Shown here: positions 32,901-46,391 of the stretch, piece after piece | Position numbering within the stretch: position 1 is the first letter of the stretch | Layout: each line of letters starts with the position of its first letter | Source of the DNA: Pleodorina starrii | Lineage: Eukaryota; Chlorophyta; Chlorophyceae; Chlamydomonadales; Volvocaceae | Direction of reading: 5' to 3' | Length of the DNA stretch: 64,000 nucleotides | Assembly: GCA_030267565.1 (NCBI GenBank) | Contig: BRXU01000024.1 | Location: 1,782,501-1,846,500 of the forward strand | Made by a program: the position numbers and the translations under genes | The notes under the pieces: generated by a model | What the model saw: only the letters and a program-made list of their open reading frames with translations | Database searches by the model: none | What the model was told of the DNA's origin: nothing

Positions 32901-35900
32901 CGCAAGGCCGCCTCTCCTGGGCCGCTTGCATATACAGCTGTACCAGAGGCAGCACCGCTGCCGCCGCCGCCGCCGTCCGTGGGCCACAAGCCCAGAGCCC
33001 TGCCTAGGGTCAGCCCGACCACAAGGCGGGACTCATTGGGGTCCTGGACCGCCGGTCGGTCCTCAGGCCCACCGCTGCTGCCGCTTTTGCAGCCATCGGT
33101 GCCGTGGTCCCAGTTCACCAGCCGGGGGAGGTCGACGAGCACGGTGCGAAGCAGGTCTCCGTCAGCCTCCTCGGCTGCCGCCGCCGCAACAGCAGCAGCC
33201 TGCTTCTTGGCGTCGCCACCGCGCTTCCGACAGCCGGCCACCGCGGCTTCCGCCTTCAGCCCATCGTTGCGACGCAGCACCTCCTCGTATTCACCCCGGA
33301 AGACCCGCGTGACATTCAAGGCACTCGCGCTTACGCCCCCAGCACTCGTCGCCGCCGCTAATGCCGCCGCTGCTGCGCGCTGGAAGCCATGAGCGCACCG
33401 CTCGGCGGCAGCCACCACCGCCGCCACGTGCGCGCGCGCCGCCGCGGCCACCAGCTCCTCTAGCGGCCGTAAGGAAGTGCCCAGCCACCCGCCGTGCGGC
33501 TCCATGACGCCCTCTGGGCGCAATCCCGGCTCGTGCCGTCGTCGGTTGCGAGGCGGCAGCTGCCCGCCGCCACTCAGGCAGGACGGGCAGTCACCATCGT
33601 CGTCGTCGTCGTCGTCAAGGTCGTCTTTGGCAACGGCTGGCGGCCCGCCCTTGCTCGGCGGCTGCTGGGCGGTGGGCGAGGTCCCACTGCGGGCCTTCGC
33701 CTTCAACCTGGTGTGGGTCGCGAGTGCGGCCACGCAGCGCTTCACCAACCGCAGTGGGAAATCGCCTTCATTCAGGCAGTCGGGCAGCGGCACGCGGCGG
33801 CACGCGGGCGAGTCGGCACCTCCGTGTCCGGGAGGCGATGAGACGTCCAGTTGAAGCAGCGGCTGCCGGGGGAGGTCAGGGGATAGGGAGAATGCGAGCC
33901 AGGCACAAACACGGACGGTAACAGAGAGAGCTGCGTGTCGGTAAGTAACCCCACCACATAACAGACCAGCGATCCATACTCAGCCACGACTGTAGGATGA
34001 CCATGACCACTTGGCCTGCCCGAAACGCCATCAGCCGTACCTGCACTGAGGCCAGCAGCGCATCCCCCCAGGGTGTCCAAAAGCGCCGGCCCCGCCGCTT
34101 CGTTGATGGTCCACTTACACCCACGCACCTCTTACCTTACCCCCCACCCCCTGAACCTCCGCCTAAGCTGACCGCCCCGGACGTCCCTGCCGCGGCCGCC
34201 CCCGCCCCCGCCCCCCCACTCACGCACAGCTCCGCCTGCGCCACTGCCAGCGCCGCGAGCTCCGGATACGGCAGCAGCGACCGGCCCGTTGCTAACAACA
34301 AACCCTCCATCAGCAGCAATGCGGCGCGCCGGTGGTGCTCGCGCTCACGCTCGAGGCGACAGCACTTTCCATCGTCATTGCGGATCTGGGTCTGGGTCGT
34401 TGCGTCCGCGGTTGCGGCCGTCACACGGGCCGGCGAAGGGCGTGGGTGCCTGGACAGGATGACGTGCGCGCGCAGCAACGCGAGGACGTAGAGCCACAGC
34501 TGGGGGGCATCCAGCGCCGGATCGTCCGTCGGCCTGGCGGCCTCGCCCTGTCCCTTTTCCGCCTTGTCTCTGGCCCGAGCATGAGCCTGGGGGCGGGACC
34601 CGCCAATGCAACGAGTTGCAAGGCGGGGCAGGCGGCCGCACGAGGCGAGTGAGTGGGCCGGATTCATAACACACATTTCCTGGGCGCCCACCGACTCCAC
34701 TCCCTGGCTTGGGCGTGAGTTCCGAACCGCCGAAAGTAACCGCCCCTGTCGCCACTCTGCTAACCACCCACCCGTGTTGAGCTGGTATGCCCAAAACCCG
34801 CGCAATGACCTACACACTGCCGCCAATCCTAACGCACTCGGACCGGCATCACGCGCCCCCATCTCTCCGCCGCCTGGCAGCTGACCGATCAGCGCCGGTA
34901 GCGATGCCGCCGCCGCCTGCCTCACCGTAGCCTGCTCCAAGTGCCACACCACCTGGTGCGCCGGCAGCTGCACTACAGCTTCGCGCAGCTTCTCCAGAGC
35001 CGCCTCGGTCTCTTCGTACAGCTCCTGCGCATCATTTTGCTGCAGCTTGCCCCTGAAGCCGCCCCCTCCTTCAGACGGCGAGCACCTGTCGGTGGCGCCC
35101 GTGCCGCCGCGCATCTGCACCTTGCCGGCCTTTCTTAGGGTGCTGTAGGCGGCTTCAGTGGCATCCAAGACCCAGTCCAAGGCCTCACGGCGCAGCGCTA
35201 GGTCCGGGCTGTCGCAGACAGACGGTGGCCCAGGTCCTGGCTGCGGCTGCAGCTCGGGTGCAGCGCGCCTCAGCGAGGTTTCAGGTGGCACCCCCACTGC
35301 GGAGCTCCTGGTGTCAGCCTCTACCGTTGTTTGACCAGTGCCAGGCCGCAGTGGTCCGACTGGAGGCGGCGCCGACTGGGCGGGGCTGCCCGGGCGGTTC
35401 CGGCTGGGCGAGGGCGGAGAAGGAAAGGGCGCGGATGGGGGCGCCGCGGTCAAGGGCCCGGCCTCCGAGGTGGCGTCTGATGTGAGGGTCGACGTCTGCT
35501 GCTGTTGGACATGCCGCGAGGGCATATCCATGTGGTTCTTGGGAGCGGTCAACGCAGGCTTCGGGCCTGGGGATGAGCACGGGGGGCTGGCGACAGTCAC
35601 GCTGCTGCCAACACCAGCACCGCCGTCCTGCCCAAGACCTTCGCTGTCTGGATTGCAGCCCACGCTGTCCCCCATGGAAAATGCGCTCACAAAGTGCGCT
35701 TGCCCGGGGGTGGCTGGATCTAGTACGCTGCCGGTGTCGCGCGTCATTGAGGCTGTGAGTACAGCAGTTGCGCTGGCACGCAGTGCCGGCCGGTACCGGG
35801 CAGCTCGTTCACATCTGCGACGCGCCTGCCCAGCACGATATGTGGCCTGCTCTCGCAAGCTTGAGCTCAGCAGTAGAGCGGGCAAACCAAGCTCCGCCGC

Positions 35901-36014
35901 AAGGACCGCACGCTGGTGCAGGACCCCGTGTACGGGCCAAGAAGAGAAAAAGTTGTTGTCGTCAAGCGATGGAAAGCCAACATTTTCTGCCGGCTCAACT
36001 TCGGAAGTCTCCAT
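29920..36014 (-). CDS. Multi-exon gene, large protein of unknown function
   Basis: ATG at 36012-36014 opens a long first coding block to a GTGAGT donor at 34224 (perhaps interrupted by an intron near 34590-34770). Further exons are 32855-33862 (acceptor after CCCCCGGCAG), 31823-32330, 31482-31557, 31104-31327 and 29920-30687 (stop). The last four join in phase. At least one small exon near 34030-34130, and the link between 32855 and 32330, are unresolved. The product is Ala/Pro/Gly/Gln-rich with acidic runs (DDLDDDDDDDG). Helical or globular patches include LYEETEAALEKLREAVVQLP, LWLYVLALLRAHVILSRHP, LVERLLNLCHCERLGCDS, VVRHPTCRDIIIEVPP and VGGPWWELHVQQARGRVM. I recognise no family. The start codon lies 24 bp from the 1,094-bp tandem array. 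Confidence 0.75.
30658..30676 (+). repeat. CTG run encoding polyglutamine
   Basis: A GCTGCTGCTG-type run lies within the last exon of the minus-strand gene and encodes six Gln just after the splice acceptor. Confidence 0.85.
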
Positions 36015-36038
36015 TTTTTAACTTTCACCTGAAGACGT

Positions 36039-39000
36039 TGCAGCAAACTGGCTCAACTTCACCCTTTGCAATTCATAAAGACAAGCATTGCCCACATTAG
36101 CTGTTCTTGCGTGTGACGCAAGGAGGCCTGTAGTTGAAGGTTGACGGGCGCAAGGAGATCATGCCAACAGCCGTGTGTCGACTAATAAACATTTAAACAT
36201 TGTGAAATCTGGTTAAGAATCTAGCCTTGAGGCCTCATGTGGTGTACCAGGCCCAAAAAAGTGAGCACACAGGTTTTTCTGTTGCGGATGCGCGAGACTC
36301 CGACTTGTCGAACTAACCGGCACTGCATAGATTGCGCCATACATGCGCTGTGGCGAATTCACGCTGCACTAAGTGCATTTCAGCAATACCGGAAGAGGTT
36401 ACGATACACGTTGCGGCCGTACACGAATGAAAAACAAAGAACGCGCCTCACAACGGGGCTGGCCAAGTGCAGTACAAAGCACACGGAGGTTTCGATTTCC
36501 TGGAAGAGTTCAGGGGCATAGATACGCATGGGTTTTGCGTAGTGAGACCCCGCAGAGTGTCCCGGAACCTCGGGGTGAGAGCTGGGCGTGGTTTGGCACA
36601 CTGTTGGGCCAAGGTTGGGGATCGCCCGATTGATTAGGTGTAAAGAGGCATTGAGCCCTACAAACCCCTACACTAATGTTCTCATGAGCACGACTGTAAT
36701 GCTGTAGTGCATGTATGTGCTAGTTCAAGGGCAGGCTGGAGCAACTTCGCGTTCTTTCCATGGCTTGGCCGACACGGCACTCAAGGCGGGAGTTTACAGG
36801 CAAGCCCAACGATACCCAAACACGTTAGTGCGCACCGGCAGGCAAGATGGAAGACTCAGTTGTGGTCCCAGCAAGTCCTGATGAGATACCTAGTATTGCT
36901 GAAGTACGAAACACACGCACTTGCCATTTACCGATACCCCCGACGCGCACCAAGCCTTCACACCGTAACACGCTCACGCTGCCACAGCCGGGCAGTCCCC
37001 CGGCGGGCGGTGCGCCAATGGCGGGGCGGCGCCTTCACACAGCAAAACACACCGAAGTCCTCCTACATTGTCCATACCCACCAAGTCATACACAAGTCCG
37101 TTCCCCGGCGAGGCCGAAGACATCTCAGGTACTGCAGCAAACTGGCTCAACTTCACCCTTTGCAATTCATAAAGACAAGCATTGCCCACATTAGCTGTTC
37201 TTGCGTGTGACGCAAGGAGGCCTGTAGTTGAAGGTTGACGGGCGCAAGGAGATCATGCCAACAGCCGTGTGTCGACTAATAAACATTTAAACATTGTGAA
37301 ATCTGGTTAAGAATCTAGCCTTGAGGCCTCATGTGGTGTACCAGGCCCAAAAAAGTGAGCACACAGGTTTTTCTGTTGCGGATGCGCGAGACTCCGACTT
37401 GTCGAACTAACCGGCACTGCATAGATTGCGCCATACATGCGCTGTGGCGAATTCACGCTGCACTAAGTGCATTTCAGCAATACCGGAAGAGGTTACGATA
37501 CACGTTGCGGCCGTACACGAATGAAAAACAAAGAACGCGCCTCACAACGGGGCTGGCCAAGTGCAGTACAAAGCACACGGAGGTTTCGATTTCCTGGAAG
37601 AGTTCAGGGGCATAGATACGCATGGGTTTTGCGTAGTGAGACCCCGCAGAGTGTCCCGGAACCTCGGGGTGAGAGCTGGGCGTGGTTTGGCACACTGTTG
37701 GGCCAAGGTTGGGGATCGCCCGATTGATTAGGTGTAAAGAGGCATTGAGCCCTACAAACCCCTACACTAATGTTCTCATGAGCACGACTGTAATGCTGTA
37801 GTGCATGTATGTGCTAGTTCAAGGGCAGGCTGGAGCAACTTCGCGTTCTTTCCATGGCTTGGCCGACACGGCACTCAAGGCGGGAGTTTACAGGCAAGCC
37901 CAACGATACCCAAACACGTTAGTGCGCACCGGCAGGCAAGATGGAAGACTCAGTTGTGGTCCCAGCAAGTCCTGATGAGATACCTAGTATTGCTGAAGTA
38001 CGAAACACACGCACTTGCCATTTACCGATACCCCCGACGCGCACCAAGCCTTCACACCGTAACACGCTCACGCTGCCACAGCCGGGCAGTCCCCCGGCGG
38101 GCGGTGCGCCAATGGCGGGGCGGCGCCTTCACACAGCAAAACACACCGAAGTCCTCCTACATTGTCCATACCCACCAAGTCATACACAAGTCCGTTCCCC
38201 GGCGAGGCCGAAGACATCTCAGGTACTGCAGCAAACTGGCTCAACTTCACCCTTTGCAATTCATAAAGACAAGCATTGCCCACATTAGCTGTTCTTGCGT
38301 GTGACGCAAGGAGGCCTGCAGTTGAAGGTTGACGGGCGCAAGGAGATCATGCCAACAGCCGTGTGTCGACTAATAAACATTTAAACATTGTGAAATCTGG
38401 TTAAGAATCTAGCCTTGAGGCCTCATGTGGTGTACCAGGCCCAAAAAAGTGAGCACACAGGTTTTTCTGTTGCGGATGCGCGAGACTCCGACTTGTCGAA
38501 CTAACCGGCACTGCATAGATTGCGCCATACATGCGCTGTGGCGAATTCACGCTGCACTAAGTGCATTTCAGCAATACCGGAAGAGGTTACGATACACGTT
38601 GCGGCCGTACACGAATGAAAAACAAAGAACGCGCCTCACAACGGGGCTGGCCAAGTGCAGTACAAAGCACACGGAGGTTTCGATTTCCTGGAAGAGTTCA
38701 GGGGCATAGATACGCATGGGTTTTGCGTAGTGAGACCCCGCAGAGTGTCCCGGAACCTCGGGGTGAGAGCTGGGCGTGGTTTGGCACACTGTTGGGCCAA
38801 GGTTGGGGATCGCCCGATTGATTAGGTGTAAAGAGGCATTGAGCCCTACAAACCCCTACACTAATGTTCTCATGAGCACGACTGTAATGCTGTAGTGCAT
38901 GTATGTGCTAGTTCAAGGGCAGGCTGGAGCAACTTCGCGTTCTTTCCATGGCTTGGCCGACACGGCACTCAAGGCGGGAGTTTACAGGCAAGCCCAACGA

Positions 39001-42000
39001 TACCCAAACACGTTAGTGCGCACCGGCAGGCAAGATGGAAGACTCAGTTGTGGTCCCAGCAAGTCCTGATGAGATACCTAGTATTGCTGAAGTACGAAAC
39101 ACACGCACTTGCCATTTACCGATACCCCCGACGCGCACCAAGCCTTCACACCGTAACACGCTCACGCTGCCACAGCCGGGCAGTCCCCCGGCGGGCGGTG
39201 CGCCAATGGCGGGGCGGCGCCTTCACACAGCAAAACACACCGAAGTCCTCCTACATTGTCCATACCCACCAAGTCATACACAAGTCCGTTCCCCGGCGAG
39301 GCCGAAGACATCTCAGGTACTGCAGCAAACTGGCTCAACTTCACCCTTTGCAATTCATAAAGACAAGCATTGCCCACATTAGCTGTTCTTGCGTGTGACG
39401 CAAGGAGGCCTGTAGTTGAAGGTTGACGGGCGCAAGGAGATCATGCCAACAGCCGTGTGTCGACTAATAAACATTTAAACATTGTGAAATCTGGTTAAGA
39501 ATCTAGCCTTGAGGCCTCATGTGGTGTACCAGGCCCAAAAAAGTGAGCACACAGGTTTTTCTGTTGCGGATGCGCGAGACTCCGACTTGTCGAACTAACC
39601 GGCACTGCATAGATTGCGCCATACATGCGCTGTGGCGAATTCACGCTGCACTAAGTGCATTTCAGCAATACCGGAAGAGGTTACGATACACGTTGCGGCC
39701 GTACACGAATGAAAAACAAAGAACGCGCCTCACAACGGGGCTGGCCAAGTGCAGTACAAAGCACACGGAGGTTTCGATTTCCTGGAAGAGTTCAGGGGCA
39801 TAGATACGCATGGGTTTTGCGTAGTGAGACCCCGCAGAGTGTCCCGGAACCTCGGGGTGAGAGCTGGGCGTGGTTTGGCACACTGTTGGGCCAAGGTTGG
39901 GGATCGCCCGATTGATTAGGTGTAAAGAGGCATTGAGCCCTACAAACCCCTACACTAATGTTCTCATGAGCACGACTGTAATGCTGTAGTGCATGTATGT
40001 GCTAGTTCAAGGGCAGGCTGGAGCAACTTCGCGTTCTTTCCATGGCTTGGCCGACACGGCACTCAAGGCGGGAGTTTACAGGCAAGCCCAACGATACCCA
40101 AACACGTTAGTGCGCACCGGCAGGCAAGATGGAAGACTCAGTTGTGGTCCCAGCAAGTCCTGATGAGATACCTAGTATTGCTGAAGTACGAAACACACGC
40201 ACTTGCCATTTACCGATACCCCCGACGCGCACCAAGCCTTCACACCGTAACACGCTCACGCTGCCACAGCCGGGCAGTCCCCCGGCGGGCGGTGCGCCAA
40301 TGGCGGGGCGGCGCCTTCACACAGCAAAACACACCGAAGTCCTCCTACATTGTCCATACCCACCAAGTCATACACAAGTCCGTTCCCCGGCGAGGCCGAA
40401 GACATCTCAGGTACTGCAGCAAACTGGCTCAACTTCACCCTTTGCAATTCATAAAGACAAGCATTGCCCACATTAGCTGTTCTTGCGTGTGACGCAAGGA
40501 GGCCTGCAGTTGAAGGTTGACGGGCGCAAGGAGATCATGCCAACAGCCGTGTGTCGACTAATAAACATTTAAACATTGTGAAATCTGGTTAAGAATCTAG
40601 CCTTGAGGCCTCATGTGGTGTACCAGGCCCAAAAAAGTGAGCACACAGGTTTTTCTGTTGCGGATGCGCGAGACTCCGACTTGTCGAACTAACCGGCACT
40701 GCATAGATTGCGCCATACATGCGCTGTGGCGAATTCACGCTGCACTAAGTGCATTTCAGCAATACCGGAAGAGGTTACGATACACGTTGCGGCCGTACAC
40801 GAATGAAAAACAAAGAACGCGCCTCACAACGGGGCTGGCCAAGTGCAGTACAAAGCACACGGAGGTTTCGATTTCCTGGAAGAGTTCAGGGGCATAGATA
40901 CGCATGGGTTTTGCGTAGTGAGACCCCGCAGAGTGTCCCGGAACCTCGGGGTGAGAGCTGGGCGTGGTTTGGCACACTGTTGGGCCAAGGTTGGGGATCG
41001 CCCGATTGATTAGGTGTAAAGAGGCATTGAGCCCTACAAACCCCTACACTAATGTTCTCATGAGCACGACTGTAATGCTGTAGTGCATGTATGTGCTAGT
41101 TCAAGGGCAGGCTGGAGCAACTTCGCGTTCTTTCCATGGCTTGGCCGACACGGCACTCAAGGCGGGAGTTTACAGGCAAGCCCAACGATACCCAAACACG
41201 TTAGTGCGCACCGGCAGGCAAGATGGAAGACTCAGTTGTGGTCCCAGCAAGTCCTGATGAGATACCTAGTATTGCTGAAGTACGAAACACACGCACTTGC
41301 CATTTACCGATACCCCCGACGCGCACCAAGCCTTCACACCGTAACACGCTCACGCTGCCACAGCCGGGCAGTCCCCCGGCGGGCGGTGCGCCAATGGCGG
41401 GGCGGCGCCTTCACACAGCAAAACACACCGAAGTCCTCCTACATTGTCCATACCCACCAAGTCATACACAAGTCCGTTCCCCGGCGAGGCCGAAGACATC
41501 TCAGGTACTGCAGCAAACTGGCTCAACTTCACCCTTTGCAATTCATAAAGACAAGCATTGCCCACATTAGCTGTTCTTGCGTGTGACGCAAGGAGGCCTG
41601 CAGTTGAAGGTTGACGGGCGCAAGGAGATCATGCCAACAGCCGTGTGTCGACTAATAAACATTTAAACATTGTGAAATCTGGTTAAGAATCTAGCCTTGA
41701 GGCCTCATGTGGTGTACCAGGCCCAAAAAAGTGAGCACACAGGTTTTTCTGTTGCGGATGCGCGAGACTCCGACTTGTCGAACTAACCGGCACTGCATAG
41801 ATTGCGCCATACATGCGCTGTGGCGAATTCACGCTGCACTAAGTGCATTTCAGCAATACCGGAAGAGGTTACGATACACGTTGCGGCCGTACACGAATGA
41901 AAAACAAAGAACGCGCCTCACAACGGGGCTGGCCAAGTGCAGTACAAAGCACACGGAGGTTTCGATTTCCTGGAAGAGTTCAGGGGCATAGATACGCATG

Positions 42001-44790
42001 GGTTTTGCGTAGTGAGACCCCGCAGAGTGTCCCGGAACCTCGGGGTGAGAGCTGGGCGTGGTTTGGCACACTGTTGGGCCAAGGTTGGGGATCGCCCGAT
42101 TGATTAGGTGTAAAGAGGCATTGAGCCCTACAAACCCCTACACTAATGTTCTCATGAGCACGACTGTAATGCTGTAGTGCATGTATGTGCTAGTTCAAGG
42201 GCAGGCTGGAGCAACTTCGCGTTCTTTCCATGGCTTGGCCGACACGGCACTCAAGGCGGGAGTTTACAGGCAAGCCCAACGATACCCAAACACGTTAGTG
42301 CGCACCGGCAGGCAAGATGGAAGACTCAGTTGTGGTCCCAGCAAGTCCTGATGAGATACCTAGTATTGCTGAAGTACGAAACACACGCACTTGCCATTTA
42401 CCGATACCCCCGACGCGCACCAAGCCTTCACACCGTAACACGCTCACGCTGCCACAGCCGGGCAGTCCCCCGGCGGGCGGTGCGCCAATGGCGGGGCGGC
42501 GCCTTCACACAGCAAAACACACCGAAGTCCTCCTACATTGTCCATACCCACCAAGTCATACACAAGTCCGTTCCCCGGCGAGGCCGAAGACATCTCAGGT
42601 ACTGCAGCAAACTGGCTCAACTTCACCCTTTGCAATTCATAAAGACAAGCATTGCCCACATTAGCTGTTCTTGCGTGTGACGCAAGGAGGCCTGCAGTTG
42701 AAGGTTGACGGGCGCAAGGAGATCATGCCAACAGCCGTGTGTCGACTAATAAACATTTAAACATTGTGAAATCTGGTTAAGAATCTAGCCTTGAGGCCTC
42801 ATGTGGTGTACCAGGCCCAAAAAAGTGAGCACACAGGTTTTTCTGTTGCGGATGCGCGAGACTCCGACTTGTCGAACTAACCGGCACTGCATAGATTGCG
42901 CCATACATGCGCTGTGGCGAATTCACGCTGCACTAAGTGCATTTCAGCAATACCGGAAGAGGTTACGATACACGTTGCGGCCGTACACGAATGAAAAACA
43001 AAGAACGCGCCTCACAACGGGGCTGGCCAAGTGCAGTACAAAGCACACGGAGGTTTCGATTTCCTGGAAGAGTTCAGGGGCATAGATACGCATGGGTTTT
43101 GCGTAGTGAGACCCCGCAGAGTGTCCCGGAACCTCGGGGTGAGAGCTGGGCGTGGTTTGGCACACTGTTGGGCCAAGGTTGGGGATCGCCCGATTGATTA
43201 GGTGTAAAGAGGCATTGAGCCCTACAAACCCCTACACTAATGTTCTCATGAGCACGACTGTAATGCTGTAGTGCATGTATGTGCTAGTTCAAGGGCAGGC
43301 TGGAGCAACTTCGCGTTCTTTCCATGGCTTGGCCGACACGGCACTCAAGGCGGGAGTTTACAGGCAAGCCCAACGATACCCAAACACGTTAGTGCGCACC
43401 GGCAGGCAAGATGGAAGACTCAGTTGTGGTCCCAGCAAGTCCTGATGAGATACCTAGTATTGCTGAAGTACGAAACACACGCACTTGCCATTTACCGATA
43501 CCCCCGACGCGCACCAAGCCTTCACACCGTAACACGCTCACGCTGCCACAGCCGGGCAGTCCCCCGGCGGGCGGTGCGCCAATGGCGGGGCGGCGCCTTC
43601 ACACAGCAAAACACACCGAAGTCCTCCTACATTGTCCATACCCACCAAGTCATACACAAGTCCGTTCCCCGGCGAGGCCGAAGACATCTCAGGTACTGCA
43701 GCAAACTGGCTCAACTTCACCCTTTGCAATTCATAAAGACAAGCATTGCCCACATTAGCTGTTCTTGCGTGTGACGCAAGGAGGCCTGCAGTTGAAGGTT
43801 GACGGGCGCAAGGAGATCATGCCAACAGCCGTGTGTCGACTAATAAACATTTAAACATTGTGAAATCTGGTTAAGAATCTAGCCTTGAGGCCTCATGTGG
43901 TGTACCAGGCCCAAAAAAGTGAGCACACAGGTTTTTCTGTTGCGGATGCGCGAGACTCCGACTTGTCGAACTAACCGGCACTGCATAGATTGCGCCATAC
44001 ATGCGCTGTGGCGAATTCACGCTGCACTAAGTGCATTTCAGCAATACCGGAAGAGGTTACGATACACGTTGCGGCCGTACACGAATGAAAAACAAAGAAC
44101 GCGCCTCACAACGGGGCTGGCCAAGTGCAGTACAAAGCACACGGAGGTTTCGATTTCCTGGAAGAGTTCAGGGGCATAGATACGCATGGGTTTTGCGTAG
44201 TGAGACCCCGCAGAGTGTCCCGGAACCTCGGGGTGAGAGCTGGGCGTGGTTTGGCACACTGTTGGGCCAAGGTTGGGGATCGCCCGATTGATTAGGTGTA
44301 AAGAGGCATTGAGCCCTACAAACCCCTACACTAATGTTCTCATGAGCACGACTGTAATGCTGTAGTGCATGTATGTGCTAGTTCAAGGGCAGGCTGGAGC
44401 AACTTCGCGTTCTTTCCATGGCTTGGCCGACACGGCACTCAAGGCGGGAGTTTACAGGCAAGCCCAACGATACCCAAACACGTTAGTGCGCACCGGCAGG
44501 CAAGATGGAAGACTCAGTTGTGGTCCCAGCAAGTCCTGATGAGATACCTAGTATTGCTGAAGTACGAAACACACGCACTTGCCATTTACCGATACCCCCG
44601 ACGCGCACCAAGCCTTCACACCGTAACACGCTCACGCTGCCACAGCCGGGCAGTCCCCCGGCGGGCGGTGCGCCAATGGCGGGGCGGCGCCTTCACACAG
44701 CAAAACACACCGAAGTCCTCCTACATTGTCCATACCCACCAAGTCATACACAAGTCCGTTCCCCGGCGAGGCCGAAGACATCTCAGGTAC
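36039..44790 (+). repeat. Array of eight 1,094-bp tandem units
   Basis: Units start at 36039, 37133, 38227, 39321, 40415, 41509, 42603 and 43697, and the array ends exactly at a unit boundary (44790). Each unit starts TGCAGCAAACTGG and ends CATCTCAGGTAC. The units are nearly identical. The one variable site I noticed is base 93 of the unit (36131 in unit 1), which reads T,T,C,T,C,C,C,C in units 1-8 and makes a PstI site where it is C. Several short frames (94, 86, 167 and 115 codons) are conserved simply because the units are identical. The 115-codon frame starting MEDSVVVPASPDEIPSIAE looks most protein-like. Each unit has TGTAA on both strands and a CTTGCGT-GTG-ACGCAAG hairpin. Confidence 0.97.
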
Positions 44791-46391
44791 TGCACATGCC
44801 AGCTTAAGTTTACAACAGGCGCCGGCTGCCTGGACCACGATGACCGACTGCCCGGATTGGCTGCCATATGCTGTTGCTCAAGCTTTCAAGGTTGCCATCC
44901 AGCAGCACGGTAGCAGCAAAAACAGACCGGCACGCAGCACGCAGCAGCAGCGACACTACGCTGCGTCAGGCCCAATGCACGTGCGCCCTCAGCGCGGGTG
45001 GGCCCTGAAAGCGTGCCAGGGACTGGCAAGCCTGAGATGTCGGCACAGCAGCCCGCCACGCCCTTCCCCGAGGCCACAACCTCCCAAATCAGCTCCAGCT
45101 GAGCGGGCCAACTCCAGCATCACAACCGCCAGGCGCAGCATGCCGCCGCCGTCTCCTTTCCCACGCCGGCCTCGATGTTATACAAGAAAAAACAACTTCC
45201 GTACACCCGCACTACAAAGGCCTTCTAATCTGTACTCATCTCGACGACCAGCAATACCGCTCAACAGACATGACACGACGCAACGCGGCACATGACCTTG
45301 GAGAACCATCGCCCGGGAGCGACGCGACCCACGCCCGCACAAATCCAGTCCAGCGCGCTCTTCGCCTCGGCGGCGGCAAGAGGTACACGTGGCGGGTGGG
45401 CATTCACACGAGCTGCGCAAGACTGCAGGAGCGCGAGCATTGGTGCGGCGCAAGCGCCCGGCTGCGATGCCCTGAACACACCGCCGACAGCATGTACGGT
45501 AAGGTAACGAGTACACAAGACGAATGGCTTCACAACACCTCAAACACGTGGGTTCATTCAATTCCTTCAAGGGACGCTCCAGGGCAGAGCTGACTCGTTC
45601 GCCGCCTCCAAGTACCAGACCAGCCTCAACAAAGCCGCGAGGACCCGGTACGCCAATAGAAGGAGCGGGGCCGGACCTAACCCCTGCGACGTCGACCGTT
45701 CAGCGGCGCCCACAAACATGCCAGAAATGCCCGCCGGCCCATAGCCCTAGCTGGCCGAGATTTCGGGGCCGACAACCAAAATTGCATACTCACTGCGATT
45801 GATCACACAGTTTGCACCGTTGCAGCCCTAAAAGCGTTCAGCGGCTCCGCTGGCCACCACGACACCTGGCACCCGCACAGCAGCCGAGCGTGCTCGCATG
45901 CAAACCTGCGCTCCAACCGTAAATTTCAGTTCGGCCCCCGAAGCAACGCGACTCGTGCAAAAACGTCCCCTGGTGCCATCAAAAAAGGCTATGCCGAACA
46001 TAACCGCACAAAAGCTACGAATGCCCGTTTGCGCCCGGCAGCTTGCCTCGCTCCCAGGGCGCAATGTGACGAGGCCCGTGGTGCGAACAAACCCTATGGG
46101 AACCAGCGCAGAGCTGCAGGTCTTATGGCCGGTGCGTCGTTGCCCCCTTCTTTGCGTAAAGGCGGCAATTATTCAGCTGGCTGATCATCCAGCCACCTGG
46201 ATGGTAAGCCATCCAGCGGGGCCAGCCGCTAGCAGCCGGCTTCCATGCCCACCTCGCGCCGGACCACCGGGTGCTTGCCAAGTCGCCAATGGGCCGTAAG
46301 CATGGGGGACCCGGACCAAGGCCGACTCCTCCACTGAGGCCCAATCGGGTCGAGCTGCGCCCCACTTGCTCCACTGTCCACGTGCTCGCTC
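44791..46391. other. Spacer between the array and the carrier gene
   Basis: There is no firm gene. A short coding-like start MTDCPDWLPYAVAQAFK (plus, from about 44840) follows an acceptor-like TTTACAACAG, but no continuing exons were found. The right part is probably the 3' UTR of the carrier gene; a minus-strand TGTAA occurs only at 44810-44814. Confidence 0.4.

Noticed and set aside
36237..44291. Identical 94-, 86-, 73-, 167- and 71-codon frames repeated eight times, seeming to be a gene family
   Set aside because: They are conserved only because the DNA units are identical. They overlap on both strands, mostly start at non-ATG codons and show no codon bias.
36039..44790. Regular repeats suggesting a CRISPR array
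   Set aside because: Units are 1,094 bp with no unique spacers, and the genome is eukaryotic.
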